From positions 41,029 to 105,028 of the forward strand of contig JAFBIU010000011.1 of the NCBI GenBank assembly GCA_021531775.1: 64,000 nt of DNA, written 5' to 3'. Numbering within the stretch: the first letter of the stretch is position 1; the number at the start of each line of letters is the position of its first letter. The notes beneath the pieces were generated by a model. The model had not been told where the DNA came from, did not search any database, and worked only from the letters and a program-made list of their open reading frames with translations. This document shows, one piece after another, positions 16,386-25,696 of this stretch. The DNA is from Parabacteroides distasonis (lineage in GTDB: Bacteria; Bacteroidota; Bacteroidia; Bacteroidales; Tannerellaceae). The translations under genes were made by a program, and so were the position numbers.

Positions 16386-18019
16386 CCGATCCGCTCCAGT
16401 TCGCGGAGGTTCTCCAACTTCTTGCGTTGCATGAACTCGTAGATGCCCTCCAGATGTTCGGTCACACGCTGGTGGCCGAACTCATACACCTTCGTCACCA
16501 GTCCGTCCAGGAAGTCACGGTCGTGCGAGACGACAATCAAGGTCCCGTCGAAATCCATCAAGGCCTGCTTCAGGATGTCCTTGGTCTTCATGTCGAGGTG
16601 GTTGGTCGGCTCGTCGAGGATGAGCAGGTTGACTGGTTCCAGCAAGAGCTTGATCATGGCCAGTCGGGTCCGTTCGCCACCCGAGAGCACCTTCACCTTC
16701 TTGGTCGAATTCTCCCCGCCAAACATAAAGGCTCCGAGCAGATCCTTGATCTTGGTCCGGATGTCCCCTTGGGCCACTTCGTCGATGGTCTGGAAGACGG
16801 TCAGATTCTCGTCCAACAGAGAGGCCTGGTTCTGGGCGAAATAGCCGATCTGCACATTGTGTCCGATCGTGAGGCTGCCCTCATAGTCGATCTCCTGCAT
16901 GATACATTTGACCAAGGTAGATTTACCCTCTCCATTCCGACCGACAAAGGCGATCTTGTCGCCACGTTCGATGGTCAGGTTGGCCTGACTGAAGACCAGG
17001 TGGTCGCCATACCGTTTGGCCACATTTTCGATGATGACCGGATAGGAACCCGAACGGGGAGCAGGCGGAAACTTCAACCGCAAGGCCGAGGTGTCCTCTT
17101 CGTCCACCTCCAGCAACTGCAATTTCTCCAACATCTTCACGCGGCTCTGTACCTGTAGTGTCTTGGAATAGGTGCCCTTGAACCGTTCGATGAACTCCTT
17201 GGTTTCGGCAATGAACTTCTGCTGTTCGTCGAAAGCCTTCTGCTGCTGTTCGCGTCGCTCCTTGCGCAATTGCAGGTACTGGCTGTAGTTCACCTTGTAA
17301 TCGTAGAGTCGTCCCATCGTCACCTCCAGGGTGCGGGTGGTGATGTGATCGACAAAGGCCCGGTCGTGACTGATCACTACAACGGTCTGTCCGCTATCGA
17401 TCAGGAAATCCTCTAACCATTGGATCGATTCGATGTCGAGGTGGTTGGTCGGCTCGTCCAACAGCAAGACATCCGGCTTCTTCAGCAACAGCTTGGCCAA
17501 TTCGATACGCATCCGCCATCCGCCACTGAACTCGCTTGTCTGCCGCTGGAAATCCTCCCGCTGGAAACCCAATCCCAAGAGCGTCTTTTCGATGTCTGCA
17601 TCATAATTGATCTCTTCGATGGAGTAGAATTTCTCACTCAACGTCGAGACCCGTTCGATCAGCTCCATGTAGCTGTCCGAGTCGTAATCGGTACGCGTCT
17701 CCAACTCCTTGTTCAGGGCAGCCATTTCAGCCTCCATCGCATGCAGATGGGCAAAAGCCTGTTCAGCCTCCTGGAAAACCGTCCGGCCATCTTCCGTCAT
17801 CAGATGCTGCGGCAAGTAGGCGATGACTGTGTCTTTGGGTGCCGACACTTTGCCCCGGGTCGGTTCGCGCATACCGGCCAGAATTTTCAGCAAGGTCGAT
17901 TTGCCCGCTCCGTTCTTTCCCATCAGGGCGATCCGGTCTTTTTCGTTAATTACAAAGGAGAGATCCGAAAAAAGGGTACTTCCTCCGAACTCCACCGTCA
18001 ATCCGTCTATTGAAATCAT
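16373..18019 (-). CDS. ABC-F type ATPase
   Basis: The 548-residue soluble protein holds two ABC ATPase domains and no membrane segment. The first Walker A is GKNGAGKSTLLK and the second is GRNGEGKSTLVK. The signature motifs are SGGWRMRIELA and SGGERTRLAM, each followed by a DEPTNHLDI or DEPTNHLDM Walker B region. The linker between them (about residues 230-320) is charged, as in the ABC-F family, which binds the ribosome E site and relieves stalled translation. Resistance-type members exist too, but nothing here points to drug resistance. The start at 18019 (MISIDGLTVEFGG) is chosen over a longer reading because a -7 box (18045-18052, minus) lies inside the extension. Confidence 0.92.
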   Translation of the reverse strand: MISIDGLTVEFGGSTLFSDLSFVINEKDRIALMGKNGAGKSTLLKILAGMREPTRGKVSAPKDTVIAYLPQHLMTEDGRTVFQEAEQAFAHLHAMEAEMAALNKELETRTDYDSDSYMELIERVSTLSEKFYSIEEINYDADIEKTLLGLGFQREDFQRQTSEFSGGWRMRIELAKLLLKKPDVLLLDEPTNHLDIESIQWLEDFLIDSGQTVVVISHDRAFVDHITTRTLEVTMGRLYDYKVNYSQYLQLRKERREQQQKAFDEQQKFIAETKEFIERFKGTYSKTLQVQSRVKMLEKLQLLEVDEEDTSALRLKFPPAPRSGSYPVIIENVAKRYGDHLVFSQANLTIERGDKIAFVGRNGEGKSTLVKCIMQEIDYEGSLTIGHNVQIGYFAQNQASLLDENLTVFQTIDEVAQGDIRTKIKDLLGAFMFGGENSTKKVKVLSGGERTRLAMIKLLLEPVNLLILDEPTNHLDMKTKDILKQALMDFDGTLIVVSHDRDFLDGLVTKVYEFGHQRVTEHLEGIYEFMQRKKLENLRELERIGQSR

Positions 18020-18044
18020 ATCGTTATTGGTGTAAAATGAGTTG

Positions 18045-18081
18045 CAAAGGTACAAACCTTGTTGAAAAATCCCTATCTTTG
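18045..18081. promoter_or_regulatory. Divergent -7 boxes for the ABC-F gene and pfp
   Basis: The minus strand has TACCTTTG at 18045-18052 and the plus strand has TATCTTTG at 18074-18081. Both match TAnnTTTG exactly. The two promoters are back to back within 40 bases. Confidence 0.6.
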
Positions 18082-18134
18082 CACCGGTTATACGAGATAA
18101 TTCTTATTTAATTACCAAATAATTTGAAGAACGA

Positions 18135-19781
18135 ATGAGAAAAAGTGCATTACAAATTGCAAGAGCGGCTTACCAGCCTAAGGTTCCCGCTGCTTTGAAA
18201 GGTGCTGTTGTAGCTGTGGATGGTGAATATACACAGTCAGTTGCCGATCAGGAAGAGATCAAGAAACTGTTCCCGAACACGTATGGAATGCCGGTCATTA
18301 CGTTTGAGAAGAGCAACGAAAAGAAGGAGTTGCCCGCTATCAACGTAGGTGTGATCCTGTCTGGTGGTCAAGCTCCTGGTGGCCACAATGTCATCGCAGG
18401 TCTGTTCGATGGTATCAAGGCGCACAATGCCGCTTCTCGTCTGTATGGTTTTATCCTGGGTCCTGGTGGTTTGGTTGACCATAAGTATATGGAGCTGACT
18501 TCCGACATCATCGATGAGTATCGTAACACAGGTGGTTTCGATATGATCGGTTCAGGCCGTACGAAACTGGAGACCAAAGAGCAGTTCGACAAGGGTCTGG
18601 AAATCTTGAAGGAGTTGAACATCTCTGCTTTGGTGATCATCGGTGGTGACGACTCGAACACCAATGCTTGTGTATTGGCTGAATATTACAAGGCTATAGG
18701 TGCTGGCGTTCAGGTGATCGGTTGCCCGAAGACGATCGATGGTGACTTGAAGAACGCCCAGATCGAGACTTCATTCGGTTTTGATACCGCTTGTAAGGTT
18801 TATTCAGAGGTTATCGGTAACATCCAGCGTGACTGTAATTCAGCTCAGAAGTACTGGCACTTCATCAAGTTGATGGGTCGTTCAGCTTCTCACATCGCAC
18901 TGGAGTGTGCTTTGCAGACTCAGCCGAACATCTGTATCATCTCGGAAGAGGTGGAAGAGAAGAACATGTCATTGGATGACATCGTGACTTACATCGCTGA
19001 TATCGTGGCTAAGCGTGCTGCTGAAGGTCACAACTTCGGTACTGTATTGATTCCGGAAGGTTTGATCGAGTTCGTTCCGGCTATGAAGCGTCTGATTGCT
19101 GAGTTGAACGACTTCTTGGCTAAGCATGATGCTGAATTTAAGATGATCAAGAAGAGCGAACAGCGTGCATACATCATCAGCAAGTTGACGAAGGACAACT
19201 CTGAGTTGTATGCTTCTCTGCCGGAGGGCGTTGCTCGTCAGTTGTCACTCGACCGCGACCCGCACGGAAACGTTCAGGTTTCGTTGATCGAAACAGAAAA
19301 GCTGTTGTCTGAAATGGTAGGCCGCAAGTTGGCTGAATGGAAGGCAGAAGGCAAGTATGTTGGTAAGTTTGCTGCTCAGCACCACTTCTTCGGTTATGAA
19401 GGTCGTTGTGCTGCTCCGTCTAACTACGATGCAGACTACTGCTACTCATTGGGTTACACAGCATCTTGCTTGATTGCTGCTGGTAAGACGGGTTATATGT
19501 CATCTGTACGCAACACGACAGCTCCGGCTGATCAGTGGATTGCAGGTGGTATTCCTGTAACGATGATGATGAACATGGAACGTCGTCACGGTGAGATGAA
19601 GCCGGTTATCCAGAAGGCTTTGGTGAAGTTGGATGGTGCTCCTTTCAAGGCTTTTGCTGCTCAGCGTGAAGAGTGGGCTTTGACAACGAGCTATGTTTAT
19701 CCGGGTCCGATCCAGTACTTCGGTCCGACGGAGGTTTGCGACCAGCCGACCAAGACTTTGCAGTTGGAGCAGGCTAAGTAA
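18135..19781 (+). CDS. pfp: Pyrophosphate-dependent 6-phosphofructokinase
   Basis: The 548-residue protein has the length of the long PPi-dependent PFK group. The key residues are in [11 protein letters not shown] (about 168-178): aspartate follows GG-D where ATP enzymes have glycine, which favours pyrophosphate over ATP. The catalytic [10 protein letters not shown] lies at about 198-207 and [11 protein letters not shown] at about 255. It converts fructose 6-phosphate and PPi to fructose 1,6-bisphosphate, reversibly, in glycolysis. The codon use is the even, strongly biased kind seen in highly expressed genes. It is a single-gene unit with its own promoter and terminator. Confidence 0.95.
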   Translation: MRKSALQIARAAYQPKVPAALKGAVVAVDGEYTQSVADQEEIKKLFPNTYGMPVITFEKSNEKKELPAINVGVILSGGQAPGGHNVIAGLFDGIKAHNAASRLYGFILGPGGLVDHKYMELTSDIIDEYRNTGGFDMIGSGRTKLETKEQFDKGLEILKELNISALVIIGGDDSNTNACVLAEYYKAIGAGVQVIGCPKTIDGDLKNAQIETSFGFDTACKVYSEVIGNIQRDCNSAQKYWHFIKLMGRSASHIALECALQTQPNICIISEEVEEKNMSLDDIVTYIADIVAKRAAEGHNFGTVLIPEGLIEFVPAMKRLIAELNDFLAKHDAEFKMIKKSEQRAYIISKLTKDNSELYASLPEGVARQLSLDRDPHGNVQVSLIETEKLLSEMVGRKLAEWKAEGKYVGKFAAQHHFFGYEGRCAAPSNYDADYCYSLGYTASCLIAAGKTGYMSSVRNTTAPADQWIAGGIPVTMMMNMERRHGEMKPVIQKALVKLDGAPFKAFAAQREEWALTTSYVYPGPIQYFGPTEVCDQPTKTLQLEQAK

Positions 19782-19815
19782 TTTCCGACATTGTCGAGCA
19801 CATATTATAATAAGG

Positions 19816-19848
19816 AAAGGGAGCTATCGAAAGGTGGCTCCCTTTTTT
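19816..19848 (+). terminator. Terminator after pfp
   Basis: GGGAGC (19819-19824) pairs with GCTCCC (19837-19842), followed by seven T. Part of its left arm can pair instead with 19947-19957 (see the nested repeat entry). Confidence 0.75.
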
Positions 19849-19957
19849 ATTGCTTTCCGGAGCTATAGCTGATGAAACGGAGTGGTCATAAGTGATGACA
19901 ACGTCCGGTCTTAACTAATGACCGACTTGCGTCATCAGCTATGGCTCTTTCGATAGC
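19823..19957. repeat. Three nested inverted repeats between pfp and the tRNA-Gln pair
   Basis: Three pairs of arms are nested. The outer pair is GCTATCGAAAG (19823-19833) with CTTTCGATAGC (19947-19957). The middle pair is a 16-base arm at 19860-19875 with 19932-19947, one mismatch. The inner pair is GGTCATAAGT (19884-19893) with ACTAATGACC (19914-19923), one mismatch. The outer left arm overlaps the pfp terminator. It could be a structured RNA or a small palindromic element; no gene is present in 19,850-20,150. Confidence 0.55.
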
Positions 19958-20053
19958 CCTTCGAGATTCCTGCGAGATGCGCTTCAGATAATTCCGATTT
20001 CTGCAGTCGAAAGTGGGTTCGTGGGAGGGTCAGAAGGCTTCCGTATTCCTTTT

Positions 20054-20122
20054 TTTTGCGTAACGTTACGCCTACTGTTACGTTTTCGACAGGCGTAACA
20101 CCTAACGTAACGTTACGCAAAA
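20054..20122. repeat. GTAACG-rich inverted repeat
   Basis: TTTTGCGTAACGTTACG (20054-20070) and CGTAACGTTACGCAAAA (20106-20122) are 17-bp inverted arms, and each arm is itself palindromic. An inner pair TGTTACG (20076-20082)/CGTAACA (20094-20100) nests within. Short frames on both strands spell MRNVT-type repeats, which is a result of the palindromes. Confidence 0.6.
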
Positions 20123-20150
20123 TAATAAAGGAACAGGGTAGGGAGGAGAT

Positions 20151-20190
20151 AAAAAAAAGGAGAATAAACCGATCAGCTTATTCTCCTTTT
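20151..20190 (-). terminator. Terminator of the tRNA-Gln transcript
   Basis: AGGAGAATAA (20158-20167) pairs with TTATTCTCCT (20178-20187). On the minus strand the stem is followed by eight U (20151-20158). It ends the leftward tRNA transcript. Confidence 0.75.
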
Positions 20191-20191
20191 G

Positions 20192-20262
20192 TTGTTCAAC
20201 CAGGATTCGAACCTGGACAAACAGGACCAGAATCTGTTGTGCTACCATTACACCATTGAACA
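20192..20262 (-). tRNA. tRNA-Gln (CTG), downstream copy
   Basis: The 71-base cloverleaf on the minus strand has acceptor TGTTCAA/TTGAACA, D stem GTGT/GCAC, anticodon loop TTCTGGT and T arm CCAGG-TTCGAAT-CCTGG. The anticodon is CTG (Gln). Base pair 31-39 of the anticodon stem is A-C, a mismatch shared by both copies. CCA is not encoded. Confidence 0.92.
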
Positions 20263-20295
20263 ATCAATTGTGTACCTTGAAACCTGTTTAGAATG

Positions 20296-20366
20296 TTGTT
20301 CAACCAGGATTCGAACCTGGACAAACAGGACCAGAATCTGTTGTGCTACCATTACACCATTGAACA
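20296..20366 (-). tRNA. tRNA-Gln (CTG), upstream copy
   Basis: This copy is identical in all 71 bases to the one 33 bases away, with anticodon CTG. Both share one promoter (20404-20434) and one terminator (20151-20190). The duplication looks recent or is kept uniform by gene conversion. Confidence 0.92.
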
Positions 20367-20403
20367 ATTCTGGGTTTCAAGTGCTATTCCCTGTTAGCGA
20401 GTG

Positions 20404-20434
20404 CAAAGATAGAGACTTTTTCATTACTGACAAA
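20404..20434 (-). promoter_or_regulatory. Promoter of the tRNA-Gln pair
   Basis: On the minus strand TTTG (20431-20434) and TATCTTTG (20404-20411) are separated by exactly 19 bases, a full match to the Bacteroidota consensus. It is 38 bases upstream of the first tRNA. Confidence 0.7.
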
Positions 20435-20549
20435 CTTTTTCGCCACTTTTTTTTCGATTTGATGAAAAATAGGTGGATGGATGCATCGGAAAAGCCTTTT
20501 TAATCATTATCAATCGTTAAACGAATAGGATAAAAGTGGCGATGAATCA

Positions 20550-20567
20550 TATCTTTGACTATCTTTG
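20550..20567 (+). promoter_or_regulatory. Two tandem -7 boxes upstream of rsfS
   Basis: TATCTTTG occurs at 20550-20557 and again at 20560-20567. Both fit TAnnTTTG and either could start the rsfS-ftsH transcript. No clear -33 box is seen for either. Confidence 0.5.
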
Positions 20568-20608
20568 CCGCTTGTAAAAGAAATAAGGTATAAAGATAGA
20601 AAGAATCG

Positions 20609-20968
20609 ATGGATCAAACGAAAGAATTAGTAAAGTCAATTATCGAAGGATTACAGGAGAAGAAAGGAAAGCATATTGTAACGGTAGATTTACGTAATCA
20701 AGTGGGTGCGATTTGTGAATACATGGTGGTTTGCGAAGGCAACACACCGACACAAGTGGCAGCTCTGTCTGATTCAGTTTGGGACTTTGCCCGTCGTCTG
20801 GCGGGAGAGAAGCCGTTGTCGATCGATGGTGCACAGGGAGCTCAGTGGATTGGCATGGACTATGGTACAGTACTTGTCCACATTTTCATGCCGGAGCGAC
20901 GGGCATTCTATAATTTGGAAAACTTGTGGGCCGACTCGAAGGTGACACAGATTCCGGATTTGGATTGA
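20609..20968 (+). CDS. rsfS: Ribosomal silencing factor RsfS
   Basis: The 119-residue protein has the RsfS/DUF143 core: VDLRNQVGAICEYMVVCEGN, then AALSDSVWD, and a C-terminal GAQGAQWIGMDYGTVLVHIF with the conserved W and D-Y-G. It binds L14 on the 50S subunit and blocks subunit joining when nutrients are low. The gene ends 29 bases before ftsH, and the two are likely co-transcribed. Size and motifs are normal. Confidence 0.95.
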   Translation: MDQTKELVKSIIEGLQEKKGKHIVTVDLRNQVGAICEYMVVCEGNTPTQVAALSDSVWDFARRLAGEKPLSIDGAQGAQWIGMDYGTVLVHIFMPERRAFYNLENLWADSKVTQIPDLD

Positions 20969-20997
20969 CGGACATAAAATAGGCATTTCAGATAGGT

Positions 20998-22965
20998 ATG
21001 GAAAATAATCAGAATAAAGATGTGTCGAACAGACCGCCCAAACCCAACAAGCCGCGGACATTTCGCTTTAACTTGTATTGGATGTATGGGGTGATCTTCA
21101 TGATGTTGGTCGTTTTGTATATGACCAATGATTCGGCAACAACGAAGGAGTTGGGCTGGACTGAATTTCAGAAGTTGGCTCAGGAAAATGTGTTTGAAAA
21201 GATGGTAGTCTATAACCGGAAGAATGCGTTGGAGGCTACGGTCAAATCGAGTAAGGTGAACGAGGTGTTTCGGTCCGGTGAGCTGGATCGTATCGGTACC
21301 TCGCCGATGGTGTATGTCAAGATACCGTCGGCCGACAAATTCTCAGACTTTTATGATCAGGCGGTTGCTCAACATCAGATTGATACGCTCGTCCGCTTTG
21401 AGGATAGTGACGATACAATGTGGAATTTCCTGGTATCGTTCGGCCCCATCATTCTGCTGGTGGTCTTTTGGATCTTCATGATGCGTCGGATGGGCGGAGG
21501 TGTTGGTCCGGGCGGTCCTGGAGGTGTCTTTAGTGTAGGGAAATCCAAGGCTCAGTTGTTCGACAAGGACAATGACCAGCGGGTTACCTTTAAAGATGTA
21601 GCCGGTTTGGCCGAAGCCAAGCAGGAGGTGGAAGAGATAGTCTCTTTCTTGAAAAATCCGCAGAAATATACCGAATTGGGAGGTAAGATTCCGAAGGGTG
21701 CTCTGTTGGTAGGTCCTCCGGGAACGGGTAAGACCCTATTGGCCAAGGCTGTGGCTGGTGAAGCAGATGTCCCCTTCTTCTCGCTTTCGGGTTCCGATTT
21801 CGTGGAGATGTTTGTGGGTGTCGGAGCTTCGCGTGTGCGCGACCTGTTCCGTCAGGCCAAGGAGAAGGCTCCTTGCATTGTCTTCATCGATGAGATTGAT
21901 GCGGTAGGCCGGGCCCGTGGCAAGAATGTGAACATGACCAGCAACGATGAGCGCGAGAATACTTTGAACCAGTTGTTGACCGAGATGGATGGTTTCGGTT
22001 CCAACAGTGGTGTCATCATTTTGGCTGCTACGAACCGGGCTGACATTCTGGATAAGGCACTGTTGCGTGCAGGACGTTTCGACCGTCAGATTCACGTGGA
22101 GTTGCCCGATCTGAACGAGCGGAAAGAGATTTTTGGTGTGCACTTGCGTCCGATCAAGATCGACGAGAGTGTCGATCCGGAGTTCCTGTCTCGCCAGACA
22201 CCTGGATTCTCGGGAGCCGACATTGCCAATGTCTGCAACGAGGCCGCTTTGATTGCTGCCCGCAACGGCAAGCAGTTTGTACAGAAGGATGATTTCATGA
22301 ATGCTGTGGATCGCATTGTGGGTGGTCTGGAGCGTCGGACCAAGATCACGACGGCCGAAGAGCGTCGGAGCATTGCCAACCATGAGGCGGGTCATGCCAC
22401 CTTGAGTTGGTTGCTGGAGCATGCCAATCCGTTGGTGAAGGTGACGATTGTCCCGCGTGGAAAGGCGTTGGGTGCTGCTTGGTATCTGCCGGAGGAGCGT
22501 CAGATCACGACCCGTGAGCAGTTGTTGGATGAAATGTGTGCGACCTTGGGCGGTCGGGTAGCCGAGGAGTTGTTCATTGGAAGCATCTCGACGGGTGCTT
22601 CGAACGATCTTGAACGCGTCACGAAGCAGGCCTATGCCATGGTGGTCTATTTTGGTATGAGCGACAAACTGCCCAATTTGAACTATTACGATTCGACTGG
22701 TCAGGACTGGGGCTTCACGAAACCCTATAGTGAAGAGACGGCCCGTCTGATCGATGAGGAGGTGCAACAGATCATTAAGAGTCAGTATGAACGAGCCAAA
22801 CAGATCCTGCAAGCAAATGCCGAAGGCCATAACCGGTTGGCACAGGTGTTGCTGGAACGCGAGGTGATCTACTCGGAGGATGTGGAACATATCTTCGGAA
22901 AGCGTCCCTGGTCGTCCCGTTCGGAGGAAATCTTGGGTGGACAGGAGGCTTCCAAGGAATGTTAG
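20998..22965 (+). CDS. ftsH: ATP-dependent zinc metalloprotease FtsH
   Basis: The 655-residue protein has two membrane helices (about residues 24-45 and 140-162) around a periplasmic part. A glycine-rich linker follows, then the AAA domain with Walker A GPPGTGKT and Walker [10 protein letters not shown], and the SRH segment [20 protein letters not shown]. The M41 protease domain has the zinc motif HEAGH near residue 462. It degrades misfolded and regulatory membrane proteins. It follows rsfS closely and is intact. Confidence 0.97.
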   Translation: MENNQNKDVSNRPPKPNKPRTFRFNLYWMYGVIFMMLVVLYMTNDSATTKELGWTEFQKLAQENVFEKMVVYNRKNALEATVKSSKVNEVFRSGELDRIGTSPMVYVKIPSADKFSDFYDQAVAQHQIDTLVRFEDSDDTMWNFLVSFGPIILLVVFWIFMMRRMGGGVGPGGPGGVFSVGKSKAQLFDKDNDQRVTFKDVAGLAEAKQEVEEIVSFLKNPQKYTELGGKIPKGALLVGPPGTGKTLLAKAVAGEADVPFFSLSGSDFVEMFVGVGASRVRDLFRQAKEKAPCIVFIDEIDAVGRARGKNVNMTSNDERENTLNQLLTEMDGFGSNSGVIILAATNRADILDKALLRAGRFDRQIHVELPDLNERKEIFGVHLRPIKIDESVDPEFLSRQTPGFSGADIANVCNEAALIAARNGKQFVQKDDFMNAVDRIVGGLERRTKITTAEERRSIANHEAGHATLSWLLEHANPLVKVTIVPRGKALGAAWYLPEERQITTREQLLDEMCATLGGRVAEELFIGSISTGASNDLERVTKQAYAMVVYFGMSDKLPNLNYYDSTGQDWGFTKPYSEETARLIDEEVQQIIKSQYERAKQILQANAEGHNRLAQVLLEREVIYSEDVEHIFGKRPWSSRSEEILGGQEASKEC

Positions 22966-23009
22966 TATCTTTTTATAGGAATATAGGGTAAGTATTAGAA
23001 ATAAATAGC

Positions 23010-23017
23010 TATTTTTG
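23010..23017 (+). promoter_or_regulatory. Candidate -7 box of purH
   Basis: TATTTTTG matches TAnnTTTG 26 bases before the purH start. purH may lead a transcript that also includes mreB. Confidence 0.5.
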
Positions 23018-23043
23018 TGCTCTAAAACATAATTGTAAAGAAA

Positions 23044-24567
23044 ATGGCTGGAACGAAACGAATGAAACGTGCTTTGGTCTCTGTGTATCACAAAGACGGG
23101 CTGGATGAAATTTTAAGAAAATTGCATAGTGAAGGTGTCACGTTTGTATCGACGGGCGGTACGCAAAGTTTTATCGAATCTTTGGGCTTGCCTTGTGATG
23201 CAGTAGAAGATCTGACATCCTATCCCTCTATATTGGGTGGACGTGTGAAGACACTTCATCCGAAGGTGTTTGGTGGAATCTTAGCTCGCCGGGATAATGA
23301 AGGAGACCAGAAGCAGTTGGCCGAATATGAAATTCCGGAGATTGACTTGGTCATTGTAGATCTCTATCCATTTGAAGAGACAGTGGCTTCCGGTGCTGAA
23401 GAACAGGCAATTATTGAAAAGATTGATATAGGTGGTATCTCGTTGATCCGGGCTGCTGCCAAGAACTTTAAGGATGTGGTGATTGTGGCTTCGAAAGCAC
23501 AATATCAACCGCTGATGGATTTGCTGAATGAAAAGGGTGCTGAGACGACCCTGGAAGAGCGTAAGTGGTTCGCCAAAGAGGCGTTTGCCGTATCTTCCGG
23601 TTATGATTCAGCTATCTTCAACTATTTCGACGACCGTCAAGGCTCACACTTCCGTGCTGCCGTGGATGCTCCGATGCACTTGCGCTATGGTGAGAATCCG
23701 CACCAGCCGGGCAAATTCTATGGCCGTTTCAACGAGATGTTCGAGCAGGTTCATGGCAAGGAGATTTCCTACAACAACCTGTTGGACATTGATGCGGCTG
23801 TCAATCTGATTGATGAGTTTGACGAACTGACGTTCGCTATCTTGAAGCACAACAATGCCTGTGGTATTGCATCACGTGGCAATGTGTTGGAGGCTTGGAA
23901 AGATGCGTTGGCCGGTGATCCGGTTTCTGCTTTCGGTGGCATCCTGATTACTAACACGACCATTACGAAAGAGGTAGCTGAAGAGATCAACAAGATCTTC
24001 TTTGAGGTGATCATTGCTCCGGCTTACGACGAAGAGGCTTTGGCCATCCTGCAGCAGAAGAAGAACCGCATCATCTTGATCCGCAAGGAGTGCAAGACCT
24101 GTCCGATGCAGTTCCGTTCGTTGTTGAATGGAGTGCTGATGCAGCATAAGGACTTGAGCATCCAGGGTGAGGCTGATTTGGAACCGATGACAGAGAAGAC
24201 TCCGACGGCTCCCGAAGTGGAAGATCTGTTGTTCGCCAACAAGATTGTGAAGAACAGCAAGTCCAATGCCATCACCTTGGTGAAGAACAAGCAGTTGTGT
24301 GCAAGTGGTGTAGGTCAGACATCTCGTGTGGATGCCTTGAAGCAAGCCATTGAGAAGGCCACCTCCTTCAATTTCGATTTGAAGGGTGCCGTTATGGCTT
24401 CGGATGCCTTCTTCCCCTTCCCGGATTGTGTGGAAATTGCAGACAAGGCGGGTATTACGGCTGTCATTCAGCCGGGTGGCTCCATCAATGACAAGTTGTC
24501 TGTTGCCTACTGCAACGAACATGGTTTGGCGATGGTGAAGACAGGTGTACGTCACTTTAAACATTAA
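23044..24567 (+). CDS. purH: Bifunctional AICAR formyltransferase / IMP cyclohydrolase
   Basis: The 507-residue protein has an N-terminal MGS-like cyclohydrolase domain (LVSVYHKDGLDE, FVSTGGTQSFIE, SYPSILGGRVKTLHPK). The AICAR formyltransferase domain follows with MHLRYGENPHQPGKFY, LKHNNACGIAS, KSNAITLVKN and DAFFPFPDCVE. It carries out the last two steps of IMP synthesis in the cytoplasm. The gene lies 22 bases before mreB; they have no functional link, but the spacing allows shared transcription. Confidence 0.96.
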   Translation: MAGTKRMKRALVSVYHKDGLDEILRKLHSEGVTFVSTGGTQSFIESLGLPCDAVEDLTSYPSILGGRVKTLHPKVFGGILARRDNEGDQKQLAEYEIPEIDLVIVDLYPFEETVASGAEEQAIIEKIDIGGISLIRAAAKNFKDVVIVASKAQYQPLMDLLNEKGAETTLEERKWFAKEAFAVSSGYDSAIFNYFDDRQGSHFRAAVDAPMHLRYGENPHQPGKFYGRFNEMFEQVHGKEISYNNLLDIDAAVNLIDEFDELTFAILKHNNACGIASRGNVLEAWKDALAGDPVSAFGGILITNTTITKEVAEEINKIFFEVIIAPAYDEEALAILQQKKNRIILIRKECKTCPMQFRSLLNGVLMQHKDLSIQGEADLEPMTEKTPTAPEVEDLLFANKIVKNSKSNAITLVKNKQLCASGVGQTSRVDALKQAIEKATSFNFDLKGAVMASDAFFPFPDCVEIADKAGITAVIQPGGSINDKLSVAYCNEHGLAMVKTGVRHFKH

Positions 24568-24589
24568 AAAAAACAGAACAAGAATATAG

Positions 24590-25609
24590 ATGGGTTTATT
24601 TTCTTTTACACAGGAAGTCGCAATGGACTTGGGTACGGCCAATACCATTGTGGTCTGCAACGGCAAGATGGTTGTGGATGAACCTTCCGTTGTGGCGTTA
24701 GACCGTCGGACTGACAAGGTGTTGGCTATTGGCAAGACGGCTCGTGAGATGCATGGCAAGACGCACGAGAACATCCGGACCATCCGTCCGTTGCGTGAAG
24801 GTGTGATTGCCGATTTCTATGCAGCTGAGCAGATGATCCGTGGCTTGATCAAGATGGCAAATACGAAAAGCCGTTGGTTCTCTCCGTCGTTACGCATGGT
24901 CATCGGTATTCCTTCGGGAAGTACGGAGGTGGAGATTCGTGCGGTACGCGATTCAGCAGAACATGCGGGTGGACGTGATGTCTATATGATCTTCGAGCCG
25001 ATGGCTGCCGCTTTGGGTATTGGTATCGATGTGCTGGCTCCTGAAGGAAACATGATCGTGGATATAGGTGGCGGTACGACTGAAATTGCCGTGATTTCTT
25101 TGGGTGGTATTGTCTCTAATAAATCCATTCGTATTGCGGGTGACGACTTGACTGCCGACATCATGGAGTATATGCGTCGTCAGCACAATGTGCGTGTGGG
25201 AGAGCGGACTGCCGAACAGATCAAGATCAATGTCGGCTCTGCCTTGACTACCTTGGAGAATCCGCCTGAGGATTTCGTGGTACACGGACCTAACCAGATG
25301 ACGGCTCTGCCCATGGAGGTGCCCGTCTCTTATCAAGAGGTGGCACACTGTCTGGACAAGACCATTTCGAAAATGGAGGCTGCCATTTTGAGTGCGTTGG
25401 AGAATACACCTCCTGAGTTGTATGCCGACATCGTGCGGAATGGTATCTATCTGACCGGTGGTGGTGCTTTGATGCGTGGTCTGGACAAGCGTTTGGGCGA
25501 CAAGATGAACATCACGTTCCATGTTTCCGACGATCCGTTGCATGCGGTGGCCAAGGGTACCGGTGTGGCTCTGAAGAACATTGATAAGTTTAATTTCTTA
25601 ATCAGATAA
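24590..25609 (+). CDS. mreB: Rod shape-determining protein MreB
   Basis: The 339-residue actin-like protein has phosphate 1 MDLGTANT near residue 12, phosphate 2 NMIVDIGGGTTEIAVISLGG near residue 155, and an adenosine motif GIYLTGGGALMRGLD near residue 285. It forms membrane-bound filaments that guide lateral wall synthesis. The gene heads the run mreB-mreC-mreD-mrdA-rodA, the elongation machinery. A long hairpin separates it from mreC. Confidence 0.97.
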   Translation: MGLFSFTQEVAMDLGTANTIVVCNGKMVVDEPSVVALDRRTDKVLAIGKTAREMHGKTHENIRTIRPLREGVIADFYAAEQMIRGLIKMANTKSRWFSPSLRMVIGIPSGSTEVEIRAVRDSAEHAGGRDVYMIFEPMAAALGIGIDVLAPEGNMIVDIGGGTTEIAVISLGGIVSNKSIRIAGDDLTADIMEYMRRQHNVRVGERTAEQIKINVGSALTTLENPPEDFVVHGPNQMTALPMEVPVSYQEVAHCLDKTISKMEAAILSALENTPPELYADIVRNGIYLTGGGALMRGLDKRLGDKMNITFHVSDDPLHAVAKGTGVALKNIDKFNFLIR

Positions 25610-25616
25610 TTTCAAG

Positions 25617-25683
25617 AAATGATGAATTGAGAATGGAGAATCTCCCCCATGAGGGGAGTCTCGGTTCTTGATTCTTCATTTTT
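25617..25683. repeat. Long imperfect hairpin between mreB and mreC
   Basis: A stem of about 29 positions per strand runs from AAATGA-GAAT on the left (from 25617) to ATTC-TCATTT on the right (to about 25683). It is capped by CTCCCC/GGGGAG around a 5-base loop near 25648. G-U pairs and a few mismatches are spread along it. It lies between the mreB stop and the mreC start, so it is on the operon transcript. Confidence 0.55.
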
Positions 25684-25696
25684 TATTTCCATAGCT

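Noticed and set aside
19935..20259. Two short frames on opposite strands that both start MRNVT
   Set aside because: The matching starts come from the GTAACG palindrome; the plus frame also runs into a tRNA gene. Neither is likely to be translated.
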